DNA of 64,000 bases from Spinacia oleracea (GCF_020520425.1 NC_079488.1:91735420-91799419); one strand, 5' to 3'; counted from the first letter of the stretch, positions 15,501 to 27,442 are shown. Program-made: numbers and translations. The notes: generated by a model not told the origin, from the sequence alone.

Positions 15501-18500
15501 TGATCAACTACTTGTTAACTTTATTTTGAAGGGAAATTTGTTAGAAATCATCCTTTAAAACACACCTTTTGTACCTAGTAAAAATAAGGCGGCACAAAAC
15601 TACCTTTTATGAAATATTTTTCACAAAAAGGTACCTGTGACCTGTCAACGGAATTTGGCCATTTTGACTTTTTTTTTCCAGCGTTGATCAAGGATGTGAC
15701 TTCAGTTTCACTTCCTCTTCTCCCCCATTTCCGTCGTTTATTTCCCTTCCTTTCTCTTTTCTTTCCTCATCTGTAACCATAAAGAGCAATCATGGTAGAC
15801 TCGAGTTCTCACAACCTTGAGATAACATCCATGGAACAATTTGCTCTCCAGATCATTGATTCCCAGAAATGTCCAATGTTTTAAAGGAAAGCCCAAAACG
15901 AACCACCCTCAAATCCTTCAGAGAATCCAATAATTGAAGGAAAGATTCAAACTCAAAGCTAAGAACAGGTTGAATGCCGCGGCAAAAAGAAAAAGACCCA
16001 AAAAAAGTTGTGGGAAAGGTCATCTGGGAGAATATGAACAGCAGAGAGTGAAGGGTTGAAGAGAACCAGAAAATGTCGGAGGATGAGAGGTAAAGAGAAG
16101 TTAATAGCTAAATAGTGAAAAGATGGGTTGAAACAGATGATAAATAAGTGGAAACAGAGAGGTAAAATCCAAGTAAGTAATCCTCAACTATTGCAGAAAT
16201 CACCAGTAAAGAGACATGGTCAGATGATTCCTTTTCCAAGTTTGTATGATTTCTGGGTTAAGGGGATAAGATTTGTAGCTCAACAGTTTTTAGTTTTCTC
16301 TCAATTTTCCATTGTAAGGAGGAGAAGCTGTGAAACAGGAGAGAGTAATGACGGTTGAGTGAAAAGAGAAATAGCAGTGTAAATTTGTTTCATTTATTCT
16401 AGCCATTTTATCATAAAGCTTATTTTGTTATTGGGTTTCAATTGGTTGGAGCTTCTGAATGTGCCATACTTTACTGAGAAAGTTGAGAGCTTGAGCAATA
16501 AAGAAGAATATTACTTGGGAATATGATGAGTGAGAAAAAGAATGGAGGAACGAAGGAGGGAAACGGGTAAGAAATGGAAGGGAAGAAGAAGGCAAAAGAA
16601 GAAATATAAAGTCAGGTCCCTTGTACGTGATAATAGTCAATGCTGGAACAAATATCAGTGGTCACATTCCGTTGACAAGTGCCTTTCTAATCATAAATGG
16701 TAGTTTGGTGCCACCTTAGTTTCTCGCAAAAAGTGTGTTTTAATAGGTAGTTTCTGATAAATATTCCCTTTTAGGGCACGCTTGGATTGGGTGCAATGGA
16801 TTATGGGGTAATAAAAGTCAAACCACCATAATAAAAAGACAATGAAGGTGAATTGAGGTGGTTGCAAGGAGGGTGGTGTGGTGGTATTGTGATGAGAAGT
16901 TGTGGACTTGTGGTAGTGGTGGTGTTGTGAGGAGAAGGGAGGAAGGGGGGAAGTTATTACCCCCCAAATGAGGGTAATAATCACCCTAGTGGGATGGTGG
17001 GTAACTATTCCCCCCATGATGAGGGTATTTGTTCCCCCTTTCCTTTTATTTTATTCTTGCCAACACTAGCTTGTTCCCTTTGCCACCACTTCATCCCCTC
17101 ATCATCACCTTCAATTACCTTAGTTTGACTTTTATTACCCCTTTAATACATTACTCTCAATCCAAGCATGCCCTTAGTAGATGATTAATAGCTATTCTTT
17201 TGTTCTGTGAAAATAAGACATTTAAAGTCTCTAATTTATGTGTCTTGGAAAATAGAAAAAAGATCTTAACAGAATATGTATAGTGTTGATAATGTGTTGG
17301 GAGGCATTCTTTCCAAGAAAATCATTTCAAAAATAATGGAAGGATATTAAAGCTTGAAAGAGGTTCTTATACTCATGGACCGGATAGTAAAACACTACTT
17401 AATCTAGATGTGGTTGGCTTAGAGAACCTATCAGTGAGATGAATCAAACTGGAAGTTCTTGTAATTCGTAGTTAGATCATTTTACTTGCTCACTCTCTTC
17501 TTTAGTCTGGTTCTGATAGCTTAAATGTTGAAACACCTGTTAATTTGCATGCGAAGCAAACTCTGATATTTTGGTGCTGTCCATTAGATACTTGGTTGGG
17601 CTCAGGCTATGCCGAAGTTCGCAGCAGAACTTGTGAAATATGTGCAAACTTTCCTTGAGCGAGCATATGAAAGATGTCGTACTTCGTACATGGAGGTGGA
17701 TATTTCTTGTACCCTTGTTTATCTCTTGCTATGTTCTATTTAAGTTGTTATGTTCTTGCTTTGATATGCAATGTGCCGTGTGGTAGGTCAGTAGGTGTTA
17801 GGCTTCCTTTGTTTGAATTCATGTAAAGGCAAGAAATAAATGAAAAATGAGTAAGGGGCATGAAGTGAAGAATCTAAGAAAATATTTAAGGAAGTTAGGT
17901 AAATGGACTTACTTCTTGTAGAGGTGGAACAGGAACCGAGTTTTAGATTCTGAGATTATAGCGTATCTTCTGTTTTGTTTCCTTTCACGAAGCTCTTCTT
18001 TGGTAAACTCTGGTAGCTCTTGCCATATTACTAACTCATACTTTGAAATAAGAATAAAGGCATATGCTGCATATCCATCTAGTGCCTTCAATTACTCAGC
18101 ACTTGAAGGCTCTAGTCTAAACATGAAAGCTGACAAACTAGTGTTAAAGTTGTAAACCCTAGTCTTATTTAAAATTCTTTTTCTTGAAATTCTTTTTCAG
18201 CTTGATAAAAGAAAAGAGACACATTCTGTTAGAAAGAAATGAATATAATATCTAACTTTGAAGAAGTTGCACCTTAAGTAAAAATTTATGCACATTCAGG
18301 TCAAAAATATGCAAAGAAGAAATTTTTTGCACCCTTCTCATTTGACCCTAAATCTATATAATACAATGTAATTATTTTTTAATCTTATGTCCGCGTCTCT
18401 GTCAGATTTAATTGTCTAGGGATAAGGTTGCCATCTGGTCTGCGCAGTTTACAACGGACTCTATGCTAAGCTGGTAGTTTATGATACATTTTTATAGGTG

Positions 18501-21500
18501 GAAACTTTTATTTATCTTGAACTTCAGAGTTATTATTAGCAATTGAAAATATACAGTCGGGATAAAGGAAGCAGGTATATGCTCTAAAGAGGTAAGAAAT
18601 ATGTAGGAATAAAACATACGGTACAGTGACATATCTTGCTAGCTTATCTTGGACATCCTATAGGCTTGAGCAGATTATACCATGGCCTTCTGTCTCTTCC
18701 ACCATTGATCGGCTGATCCCCTCTCTTTCCGGGAGCAGAAATTTGCAGGATGCTGAATTGGGGAGCTCTGTAGTTATAGAAAGTACTACACTAACAAAAG
18801 GAGGATTCTAGGGGGGAAAATTAAGTAGTGTAGTGTCTGGGGCCTCTTGTAACACCCCGACAATTCTTTCTTTTCTAAAATAACCTTTTAATATAAAACG
18901 TAGAGAATTATCAAGGCATTATCGCCCGTGTGAAAACGTAACGGCTTATTCAGAATTTTGCAGCGGAAAACAAAAAAAACTAACTTTAGGTTTATAAATA
19001 ATCGATTACAGGTTTAGTCCCAAAAATCAACCAACGAAAATAAGGAAATATAAATAGTACGACAAGTTTAAAGTCCAATTAAACAAACCCAAGTCAACTT
19101 AGCAAATCAAAACTAAAATACAAGCTCTCTATTCCCGATCCCAATGATGCAACATCTTCAAACCTGCAGATGGACAATGCTTATTGATCCTTAGAGACTG
19201 CTCACCAAAGATTGGGTCATCACATGATCAATAAGGCATAGCCATGATCAACATGCACAAGCAAAAGCACGTAATCAGCAAAGCTGAGTACTACATACTA
19301 AATCAATAATAATCCTAACATGATTCTATTAAACGAACGATCCTAACATGATACTAATGAACACAAATAAAGGCAGACAAAACATGATAGTTTGACGACC
19401 ATACTTGACCAGACTAGACTAGACTAGACTTTTAGCAATAATATTATTTTAGTTGAAATAGACAATGGACCGAGTTGTCCATCCAGAAGTCTTCACTAAG
19501 GAAGACGAGGTACGGGCGCGACTCCGTAACCTCAGTGACCTGCGATATCGAGGAACGTTTTAATAAAAATAGAACACGGTGATCAATCCGGTCCCAGAAA
19601 AGGCCATGGGCTACCACCATGAACCCCAACTCCTGTTTGTCCGTCACTTTAGACGTGCACAGTCTAAAGCTATTGCTACCCAGTTTCACTTTACATGATT
19701 TACAAATTGAGATTCCGTTATGACTCAACCATCACATAAGACATACAATTCACATTTGTTCACAACTGTTTTTATCTTGGAATTAAGTAAGTGATCATAA
19801 AAGCATCAATCAAGACTCATTCCAATTTATCCAACCTTTCCTTTAACCATGAGCAACCCTGTATATGGGCATAAAGTTTCAACTTACTAAACAAGGTCCT
19901 CCGCCCTCATAAAGTAGTGAAAAGATAGAAAGGGAACAATAATCAATCGATCCAAACCAACATATAGAATAATCTAGTGTTCCCAACCAACATGTTTGTA
20001 TCAATCATCCATACTAACATGTTACAATTCTCATAATGCAATATAAGTTCAATATGTCCGTCCAACAGTATTAAACATGCAATTTCAACATAACCAAGTT
20101 CGTCAATAATATCAACATCACCAAGTTCAACCATAATATCAACATAACCAAGTTCATCAACAATTTCGACATGGTTTCAACAAATAGCACGCATTCCAAG
20201 CACACAGGTATGTACGTACCTTGTGTAAACAACTAATAGGCCACTTTAACACTTTCAAAAGTCGCCTAAAGAGAATTCTCCGCCTAAAACAACCAACAAA
20301 TATTCCCAATCAACTTCTAATCACTCACAACAATAACAAAGCATTCTAAATACATTCTAAACATATTTAGGACATTCCCTAACATTAAAACTTGAACATT
20401 TGATTTCCTAGCATCATAATTATTGAATCAATGATTGAAATTCGTTGAAAACTCTTCGCAAACGTCATACTTTAAATTTTCAGCGAAATCAAATCGTTTA
20501 AAGCTTTCCCAAAACCAAATTATCATGCTTAGAACATAAAAATAATAATTTTAATTATTCATAACCATTCTATCATGATTTTAAAACTATTAAAATCTTA
20601 AAAATTCATGTGTTAATAATTAAAGTTCTCGTTTCAATCAAATTATGTAAATCTGAAATTTAATATTTCAATTATGTAAAATATATAAATCTGAAATTGA
20701 TAATTGACTAATAAAAACTATACATTTAATTCAATGAAACATAAATTACATAATTTAAACATTTAATTCACATTGGGTTTTTAGGGGATTAACCAAAAAG
20801 GGAACAGAGGAGGTTGGCCGGCGGAGCATAGGTGCGGCAGCGACGGAGCATAAGTGAGGCAGCGGCGGAACGACGGTGCGACTGGGGTGCGCGGTGGTTG
20901 CTGCCGAAAACAGGGGGAATACGAGTGAGGAGGAGCACGAAAATGAAACAGAAAAGAAGAACGAAAGAGGAAAGAAATGAGGGGAGACTACCGTGCAGCA
21001 AGGCGGCGCGACAAGGGCGGCGCACCAGCAGCGACTCGGTGGTGGTGGTTGCGTGCTCTAGGTGGCTGTCGAGCAACATAGACATCAAAACAGAGCCATT
21101 GATTAATGAGAGAAATCGAAAGAGAGGGAAAGGAAGAAGAATAAGAGGGAAGAGAAGGAGAGGAGTTTACCGACGAGGGATGACGGTGGTCCGGTGGCTG
21201 GGTCGACGGCGGTGGCTGGTACAACAGCCAGTAGGGTTACACGTGAAGGAGGAAGCAAGGTTTGAGGGTTTTGGTGTTTTTGGTTTCACGTGAAATTGAA
21301 GCAAGGAGGAGTTGAGTTTCACGTGAAACAAAACAAGGGTGGGGAATTATGGGCTTATTTATTTTGGGCTTACCAAGTTGGTCTAGAATTAGGAATGAAT
21401 TTTAGTGTTTGAATCCAAAAGGATTATTTTCTAAATTCACGTGTTTTCGTAATTCAAATTCTTTTCAACATAAAATTCTAAAATTATTTTAGTTTCATAA

Positions 21501-24500
21501 ATCGTTGAAATATTTAAAACGTATAAAAATAAATATTCGTAACTTAAATATTTATTTCTAAAATTCGTAAATTCTATTTAAATATAATTAACTATACGTT
21601 AAAATATATTAATAAAATGTATAAAATTACGGGGGATTACACCTCTGGGCAAGTCTTTGAAATTTTTGCTCCTCTTTAGATATATAAACATGAGTTACAC
21701 TTTCCAGTTCTTTGAAGAAACAAATTACATACATATTTATGCTGCAAACCTACATACTTCTTTCATATTTAGCATAATGGAAGCTTCACTAGCTTGTGCT
21801 TTCATATAAGCAAAGAAAGAATATGCTTGCATTCTTCAAATTATTTCTCTGGTTTTGTTTCAGGCAGTTCTTGAGAAACAGAGTTACATGCTGATCGGAA
21901 GGAATGATATTGAAAGCTTGATGAAGCTTGATCCTGCTAGTTCATGTCTACAGAACTGTCTGAATGAGAATCCTTCTGATGCTTATGGCATTGAAGTTGA
22001 AAAACAGATGAGTGAAGTGCTACTTGGCCTGCGACCAATCAAGCAGGTATCGTATTGTTAAATTGCTGTTTTGTTTCCAATTTGATGAACCTATGTCCTT
22101 TTTCTATCCCCATATTGTCTTGTACTGATGCAACCTCAAGAAAGGATGCGCGAGAGACACTCCGTGCGTTGTTAAACTGTTTTGTGAAGTTGACGTAGGG
22201 TTCTGAGAGGTCTTTGGAAGATTAGCTTAGAAGGTTCCTTCTGATAACAATTTTCTCATGCAGGAAAATCTTATCCGGGATGATAATAAACTTATTCTGC
22301 TGGCTTCTCTAAGTGATTCACTGGAGTATGTTGCAGATTCAATTGAAAGGCAAGTCTTTATTTGGTGTTGTATAAAGATAAATTCCTATAAATTATTTTG
22401 TATTGTCTCTCTGGCTATTTGCAAAACATTTAGATCCAATATAAGTGATCGCTTTTTCTGTAGAAAGATTTTTTACATTTGTGTTTTGTATGAATTTCTT
22501 TTGTAATGCGGTAAGCTCTTAAAATGTTGTCATTAGTTATGGTTCATTACTATTTGATTGTTTATCTTGTCTATTAAGGTATCCTAATGAGAATTGAACA
22601 GGGTGGTGATTTCTCTTGGTTCCCATATATTCTCTGCAGAAGTTAAATTACGAAAAATTATGCATGATGAATTATCATATGTTGTGCATTATCATATGTT
22701 GTGCAGACTTGGGAAAACATTCTCTATGGCATGTAATCAAGTGGAAGAGAAAGAAAAGAACCAGACAACACCCCGCCGTAGTGAAGTTAGTAGCTCCCCT
22801 TCCAAGGATCTGGTATCATTTGCTGATGACTACAGGAAATTGGCTATTGATTGCCTTAAAGTCTTGCGTGTAGAAATGCAATTGGAAACAGTCTTTCATA
22901 TGCAGGCATGTAGTAACTTTTACTTTAGGACTGGATATTTTCATCTATCTGAAGATTGATTTATAAGCTCTTGAAATGGCATAGATGTAGTTCGATTGCC
23001 TTGCTGACAAATTAATACCGTGAACAGGAGATGACGAATAGAGAATATCTGGATGACTTAGACGCAGAAGAACCAGATGATTATATCATTTCCCTCACTG
23101 CACAGGTGCATTGTTGTTTAGTCTTGCTAATATATTGTTGTGGAATTAACACAAGGCATCTCCTGGCATATAATTTGAATCTCTGTTTCTGGCCGTGTAA
23201 TTTTCTTCCTAGACTATATGATATAGTAGAGATAAATTGTTTTCATAATTTTGTATGCAAAGTATTCTAGATAGAAGGTGTACACTGAGGTGGATGAATG
23301 ATTCCCATGAATATCGTTAGAGTCTCTCCAGTCTTGACTTGTAGATTTGCTTGACATTGTGTCTACGCCAATTTACTGCCTTAGATGAAACGTGCCCTTT
23401 TGAATTCCAATTTTCTTGTGAAGTAATATGAGTTTTCTTTATCAAAGCGCTGGAAAGAATCCCATGTGGTGATGCTATGAAGAATGTATTATCATTTAGC
23501 TAGCCCCCAGCGCTTCATTATTTTTGGTTTCAGTTGGAAATATTTGCTCAGACTATAAATAAGAAAAAGGGAAAAGAAGGAGAAAATGATCAGACTGAGA
23601 TTCTGTAGTCCAGACCAAATTTTACAGCATTTCCTTATTGGATTCCCTAACAGATAACACGCAGAGATGAAGCAATTTCTCCCTTTCTCTCGGGGATAAA
23701 GCAGAATTACATTTTTGGTGGAATATGTGGCATTTCAGCAAACACTTCAATCAAGGTGAGTGCAGTTTGTCCTGCTGGCTTGATTCGTTTTAATTTCGCA
23801 TGAACCTTCCATCCATTTTGTGGTTTCTTGGTGTGATTAGTGAATTGTTTCTTCTCCAGGCTCTGGCTGATATGAAATCAATTAATCTCTTTGGAGTGCA
23901 ACAGATATGCCGCAATTCGATTGCCTTGGAACAGGTAGGTCCAAGTGCAGTTCACAATCTGATGTTAAATATATTCTTTTTGTGCTCTAGGGATCATATA
24001 ACTTACCTTATTTGATTTTATCTTTCACTTTAATGACATGATTTATTTGAGAACATTCTCATTTAGAGGGGGCTCAATTCATTTAACTTAACACTGTAAC
24101 ACAGTACAATGCATTTCTTTCCGTGCTTTATCTCCAGCAATAGCAATTCCTAGCTTTTGTCCCAGTTGAGACATGATAATATCCTGTTTTGATACTACGC
24201 TGTTAATTTATTATGTGAAGAAGAGCTTTTAAAATATTGGTTTACTAATACTCCTTTGGAAGCCATTTCACACTAAAGGTTCTGGTGCAGGCACTAGCAG
24301 CTATACCATCAATTGACAGTGAATCCGTGCAACTGAGATTGGACCGTGTGCGGACATACTTTGAGCTTCTAAACATGCCATTTGAGGTGCTTTCCTTAGA
24401 TTATTGCGTTTATGATTATTTCTGTCTGGAAATTGTTGTCACATTGTCCTAATTATTTATAGTTGCGGTCTTGTGGACTTAAAATATACTCCTTACTAAG

Positions 24501-24806
24501 GATCCGTGACAACTTTTTTCCGGACATCCCAAAACAGTATATTTTCCTATTATATGTGGGTGGAGAGATGACTTTTGTGTCTCCTTACAGGCTTTGCTGG
24601 CTTTTATCACAGAACACGAGAACTTGTTTACTCCAGAGGAGTAAGTGTGATCAAAATATGTGTTGCTGCTAGTACTAATTCAAAGATGCTTGGTTCTATC
24701 TGACTAAAATTTGTTTGACAGGTACACTAATCTTTTAAAGATCCAGGTCCCGGGGAGAGATATTCCTGCTGATGCACAGGATAGAGTATCAGAAATTTTG
24801 CGTTAG
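593..24806 (+). CDS. SEC8: Exocyst complex component SEC8 (EXOC4 homologue), 26 coding exons
   Basis: SEC8 is a subunit of the octameric exocyst, which tethers secretory vesicles to the plasma membrane before SNARE fusion. Exons: 593-634, 1024-1227, 2247-2420, 6314-6418, 7670-7779, 8105-8236, 8960-9116, 9203-9309, 10896-11197, 11527-11675, 11834-11949, 13120-13190, 13533-13648, 13742-13791, 14716-14816, 15332-15444, 17588-17695, 21864-22046, 22264-22349, 22707-22905, 23028-23105, 23654-23755, 23860-23934, 24291-24386, 24591-24640, 24722-24806. They join in frame to 1,036 residues, close to the Arabidopsis length of about 1,050. The N-terminus (MGLFDGLPVP, then RIDESWAAARFDSLPHVV) and the LRHIISLLDQIEGI block are strongly plant-SEC8-like. 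The C-terminal half keeps GYGSAAVLPE, LLASLSDSLEYVADSIER and SINLFGVQQICRN. Introns after exons 15, 19 and 20 use GC donors. A few residues before QGW are missing relative to Arabidopsis, so one microexon may be unmodelled. The start is the first ATG, with the family's usual N-terminus. Confidence 0.96.
3191..3250. repeat. 30-bp perfect tandem duplication in SEC8 intron 3
   Basis: A 30-base unit made of ten Ts followed by TAATTACTAACATACTCCCA occurs twice back to back, at 3191-3220 and 3221-3250. The unit carries part of the CTCCC-type end common to MITEs in this window, so it may be a broken or duplicated MITE end. No coding potential is present. Confidence 0.85.
3870..5800 (-). pseudogene. 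Degenerate hAT-family transposase remnant (DUF659 type) in SEC8 intron 3
   Basis: Read on the minus strand from 5800 to 3870, broken frames follow the order of a plant hAT transposase. They are a GQYGPGFKSPSMHELRVPLL linker, then a DUF659-like block (GCSVLSNGW, VVTD), then PCAAHCLDLMLEDIGKIPKV, YIYNH, FWKNVLYSLKLMGPLVKGLR, PPIGYIYEVMDR and HAAGFYLTPE. The end is a dimerisation-region remnant (YNRALDPRY) and an acidic tail. Several frameshifts and stops separate the pieces, for example between 5088-5300 and 5312-5692. No N-terminal BED zinc finger was found, so the element is dead and probably 5'-truncated. It lies antisense to SEC8. Element ends and target duplication were not found. Family assignment is from recognised motifs. 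Confidence 0.85.
8501..8800. mobile_element. Stowaway-type MITE in SEC8 intron 6
   Basis: The element begins CTCCCTCCGTCCTGGAATAC and ends with the inverted equivalent (GTATTCCGGGACGGAGGAG). It is flanked by TA on both sides (8499-8500 and 8801-8802), the Tc1/mariner target duplication. It is 300 bp and has no coding capacity. The inner segment GGTTTGACCGGCACAGAGTT is shared with the element at 30448-30775, so both belong to one family. Confidence 0.9.
11185..11435 (+). repeat. Tandem duplication covering the SEC8 exon 9 splice donor
   Basis: The segment beginning at 11185 (ATAAAAATATTTGGTGAGAC) recurs at 11304 with a spacing of 119 bases. Similarity continues through the downstream landmarks TAGCCTGTA, GCCTGTTT, AAAGATAA and GGACCAGATCA. 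Copy 1 holds the last bases of exon 9 and its GTGAGA donor at 11198. Copy 2 lies wholly in the intron and therefore carries a duplicate donor near 11317. Confidence 0.85.
12421..12466. repeat. Short tandem repeat in SEC8 intron 11
   Basis: An A-rich unit of about 20 bases (core ACCGAAAAAGAAAAGGAAA) occurs twice in succession with a degenerate third start. It is purine-rich and has no coding meaning. It is recorded as a simple local duplication. Confidence 0.7.
15531..16768. mobile_element. Non-autonomous element with long terminal inverted repeats (MULE-like) in SEC8 intron 16
   Basis: The left end begins GGGAAATTTGTTAGAAATCA and the right end, read in reverse complement, begins GGGAATATTTATCAGAAACT. 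The two arms stay alignable for roughly 130 bases, through shared AAAACACACYTTTTG, GGCRCMAAACTACC and GTCAACGGAAT landmarks. Long inverted arms with a non-coding middle of about 1 kb fit a Mutator-like non-autonomous element. I found no clean 9-bp target duplication, perhaps because the right border abuts a Tourist MITE. No transposase is encoded. Confidence 0.7.
16774..17173. mobile_element. Tourist-like (PIF/Harbinger) MITE in SEC8 intron 16
   Basis: The left end starts GGGCACGCTTGGATTGGGTG and the right end, reverse complemented, starts GGGCATGCTTGGATTGAGAG. The inverted arms are about 50 bp and share GGGGTAATAAAAGTCAAAC. TTA flanks both sides (16771-16773 and 17174-17176), the 3-bp duplication typical of PIF/Harbinger. 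It is 400 bp long and non-coding. Confidence 0.9.
18848..21641. mobile_element. Large solo LTR or LTR-like unit in SEC8 intron 17
   Basis: The unit starts TGTAACACCCCGACAATTC and ends GGGGGATTACA. These are TG...CA termini of the kind common on plant Gypsy LTRs. It is flanked by a perfect 5-bp duplication, CCTCT, at 18843-18847 and 21642-21646. No primer-binding site, gag-pol or second terminal copy is visible inside, so a 2.8-kb solo LTR left by recombination is the simplest reading. A non-coding derivative is the alternative. Internal stretches include a GCAAAGCTGAGTACTACATA block and a purine-rich, arginine-rich open frame at 20832-21293 that I do not regard as a gene. Orientation is uncertain because both ends resemble LTR termini. 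Confidence 0.75.
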
Positions 24807-25130
24807 AGGACCCTGTGCAGAGTCTGTTGGAATGGATTATGAGCAAATTTGACAACATTTATTGGGATATCTGGTACTTCATGAATATGTACCGCATCAC
24901 TTATCAAAGGAAGTACTTAAAGTCCAAAACAGCAAGCATCAATGTGGCCGGTTTGTAAATTTTGGCGTCAGTTACTAGTCAGTGTCCATTCGTGTTCTGT
25001 TGATAGGGGCTGTCCGTTGAGTTTTGTAATGAGCATGTATGTAGAATTGTAGATCCCCCACCTCTTGTGCCGTGAATGGCCTAGCTTTGAAATGGCATAT
25101 TGCTAACCACTGCTAGGTTTTGACATATAT
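24807..25130 (+). other. SEC8 3' UTR and terminator region
   Basis: This stretch directly follows the SEC8 stop codon at 24804-24806. It has no coding content and contains T- and TTGT-rich motifs of the kind seen in plant 3' ends. No perfect AATAAA signal is obvious, so the cleavage site cannot be placed. Confidence 0.4.
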
Positions 25131-25757
25131 TTACCCTGGTTCCTCTCTCTCTCTTTTCGTTCTTTCTTTCTTCCTTTATTTTCTTTTGGATAAAGTGAGT
25201 TGTTTTGTTGAGGCTCACAAGCCATGGAACTGGAAGCATTGTAAGTAGTGGTCATTGATGCATCACGTTGGGGTTAACTGTCAAGAGTTGATGTATTAGT
25301 TACCTGTTAGAAGATCTGATTGGAATATTTCATTCATGAAATTTGTTTGATTCATATTTAATCCATTTGTGCTACTCGAGAAATTATTTATGTTATAGAG
25401 AGTCCTAGGAGAGTAGGAGTTCCATGTCGATGTTGTTCCTTTGAGAGAGAGAGAGATATGGTTCTCCTAGGGGGGCCAAAAATTAATATACTTCGTATAA
25501 TTTTTAAAACAATGAAAACAAAATAAAACTTAAAAAGCAAGAAGGAGCTAAGATTCAAAGAGCCAGATTCAAACCTTGTACCTCTAACAATCTCTAATTT
25601 TTAAGGTAAAATAATCACTTGAGCTTAGACATGTGCTTTTATAGTGCATATTAATTTTTAAACATATCATGGGGTGAGTCATGGCCTTAGCTAGCCCCCA
25701 TAATTCCGCCCATGTTCATGTAGATACAATGTACACTATGAACATAGAGGACATAGA
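25131..25757. other. Intergenic sequence between SEC8 and NPF copy A
   Basis: This is AT-rich non-coding DNA. It holds a pyrimidine-rich tract near 25146-25190 and a short GA run near 25446. I see no gene, RNA or recognisable element end before the GTGCACC-family element that follows. Confidence 0.6.
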
Positions 25758-26990
25758 CCAATTCGTGGAAGGTGGACAGTGGTGTACATAGAGGACTGTG
25801 CACCTCTTCCAAAACGCAGAACATTATGAATAAAACGCGATCGGGAAGAACATCACTGTATACTCCATGTACACAAAATTTCGGGGGGGATTCTGGAAAA
25901 TAAGACTCCTAAAATTCCGCTTGTTCTTCAATCAGTTAAAGATTCTCTCTCAATCTTCCCAAACAACCTAAATGTTCATCCCTAAATTCTCTCCAAACTA
26001 CCAGAAAATGAATCTAGACTCAATTTTATCCCAGTATAATCTTTTTAGCTTTCCTATACAAAAGCAGATTGATAATAGGGGTTCATTTTGAAGAAATACA
26101 AATCCCGAATTGAACTCCATGGCTCAAGAGGACGAACACGGTGAACCCAGAAGAAGAACACATTCAAAAATCGTATGTATAAACTACTTATTTATAAACA
26201 ATGGTTCATATCTTCATGTTTGTAGATCGAAGTTAGTGCTAGTACCCCACTACTCCATATACACGAAATGCTACGTAGATTGAAGTTAGTGCTAGTACTC
26301 CATACTCTATCCATGTACACGAAATCCTATTATAAAAACAATAAGAATAATATACACTCTTAGTATTTTACTTCTACCAAGCATTGTAGCAAGTTATAGA
26401 TTTCCATTTAAAACAATTACGTCTAACATGAAAATTGTGATTTTAAAAATTAAAAGATCATAAGTTCATATTAACGGGATGTATTAACTTGTTTAATAAT
26501 TGACTAATGTTCTTTTTTGGTATACCTTATGTTCTTATAAAGTCACTTCATGTTCTTTATTAACTTGTTTAATAATTGGCCTGATGTTCTTTTTGGAATA
26601 CATCATGTTCTTATATATTCACTTCATGTTCTTTTTACAATTAACAAATACGAAGGAACTATCCCGACACCAGCAATAACCATTCAAGCAGCAACTAGTT
26701 TTTTTAGAAAGTTTTAGTTTTAAATTTTTGTTTTGGAGGAAAAGAAAGATTTAGTTAGTTAGGGGTAATTAGTTGTGATAATGGGTCAAAGTTTGTTGGC
26801 CATCAGTTTGTTAGACGCAATCTTTGGTTTTTTCTTTTAATTTTAATTATAAAATGTAATTCTATCTTCTTTTCAGGTTTTTTTTTAAAAAAAATGCAAA
26901 AAGTATCAAAACGGTGTAGTTTTGATAGTGGTGTACGTAGAGCACTGTGCACCACGATCCACCTTCTAAATTGCGTGAACCTACTATAAC
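25758..26990. mobile_element. Probable non-autonomous DNA element of the GTGCACC family
   Basis: The right border, ending ATCCACCTTCTAAATTGCG near 26990, matches the right border of the well-defined element at 30793-31067. The left border near 25758 (CCAATTCGTGGAAGGTGGAC) is a diverged inverted version. Just inside each end is a GTGTACATAGAGGACTGTGC-like block (about 25780 and 26930). The middle carries repeated ATGTTCTT motifs, which the smaller family members share. It is much longer than they are. A target duplication is not clear, so boundaries are approximate. Confidence 0.5.
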
Positions 26991-27442
26991 ATTATGGTTT
27001 TTTTTTATATAATCATTTTATATTCTAGACGCAGTTGAATTCATTATAAAGATGATCAAATTCAGTTACTCTTTGTGTAAAAAAATATGTGATGAAAATT
27101 CAGTTTCGAATTAGGAACATAAAAAAAAAAAAAAATACTTGAACCTGTTATGCTGTCAACTTTTTTGTATTAACAAGATTTAGGCAGAGTTTAACAGCTT
27201 GCTTAGCTATGCTAAATACAATAGTCACTTAATTCAATCTACATTAGCAACAAAATAAAGATAATTTATCATACAGAAAAAAAAAATTAACGTTGTTGGA
27301 AAATCAGTTTTATTTATAACTACAGTCTACAGTAGACGAAATCCTATGTACAAAAATTGCAAGTCATCAATCAGGAAACCAACTCTGCATTTCCTTCATG
27401 TTGATGACAGTCCAAAATATTATGAAAGGAGGTCTCCTTGTC
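26991..27442 (-). terminator. 3' region of NPF copy A with probable poly(A) signal
   Basis: This is AT-rich DNA downstream of the copy A stop codon on the minus strand. A canonical AATAAA hexamer, read on the minus strand, lies at 27309-27314. That is about 130 bases past the stop, a normal plant 3' UTR length. No other feature is seen. Confidence 0.5.

Noticed and set aside
16428-17017. Open frames of 70 and 108 residues on the minus strand in intron 16
   Set aside because: They fall inside the MULE-like element and the Tourist MITE, are low-complexity, and read through an inverted repeat.
20832-21293. 153-residue open frame rich in arginine and glycine
   Set aside because: It lies inside the LTR-like unit of SEC8 intron 17, is low-complexity and purine-rich, and overlaps comparably long open frames on the other strand. 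It has no family signature.
22264-22506. SEC8 exon 19 open frame reading past 22349
   Set aside because: The continuation is lost in intron sequence. SEC8 conservation (DSIER then LG) requires a GC donor at 22350 and exon 20 at 22707.
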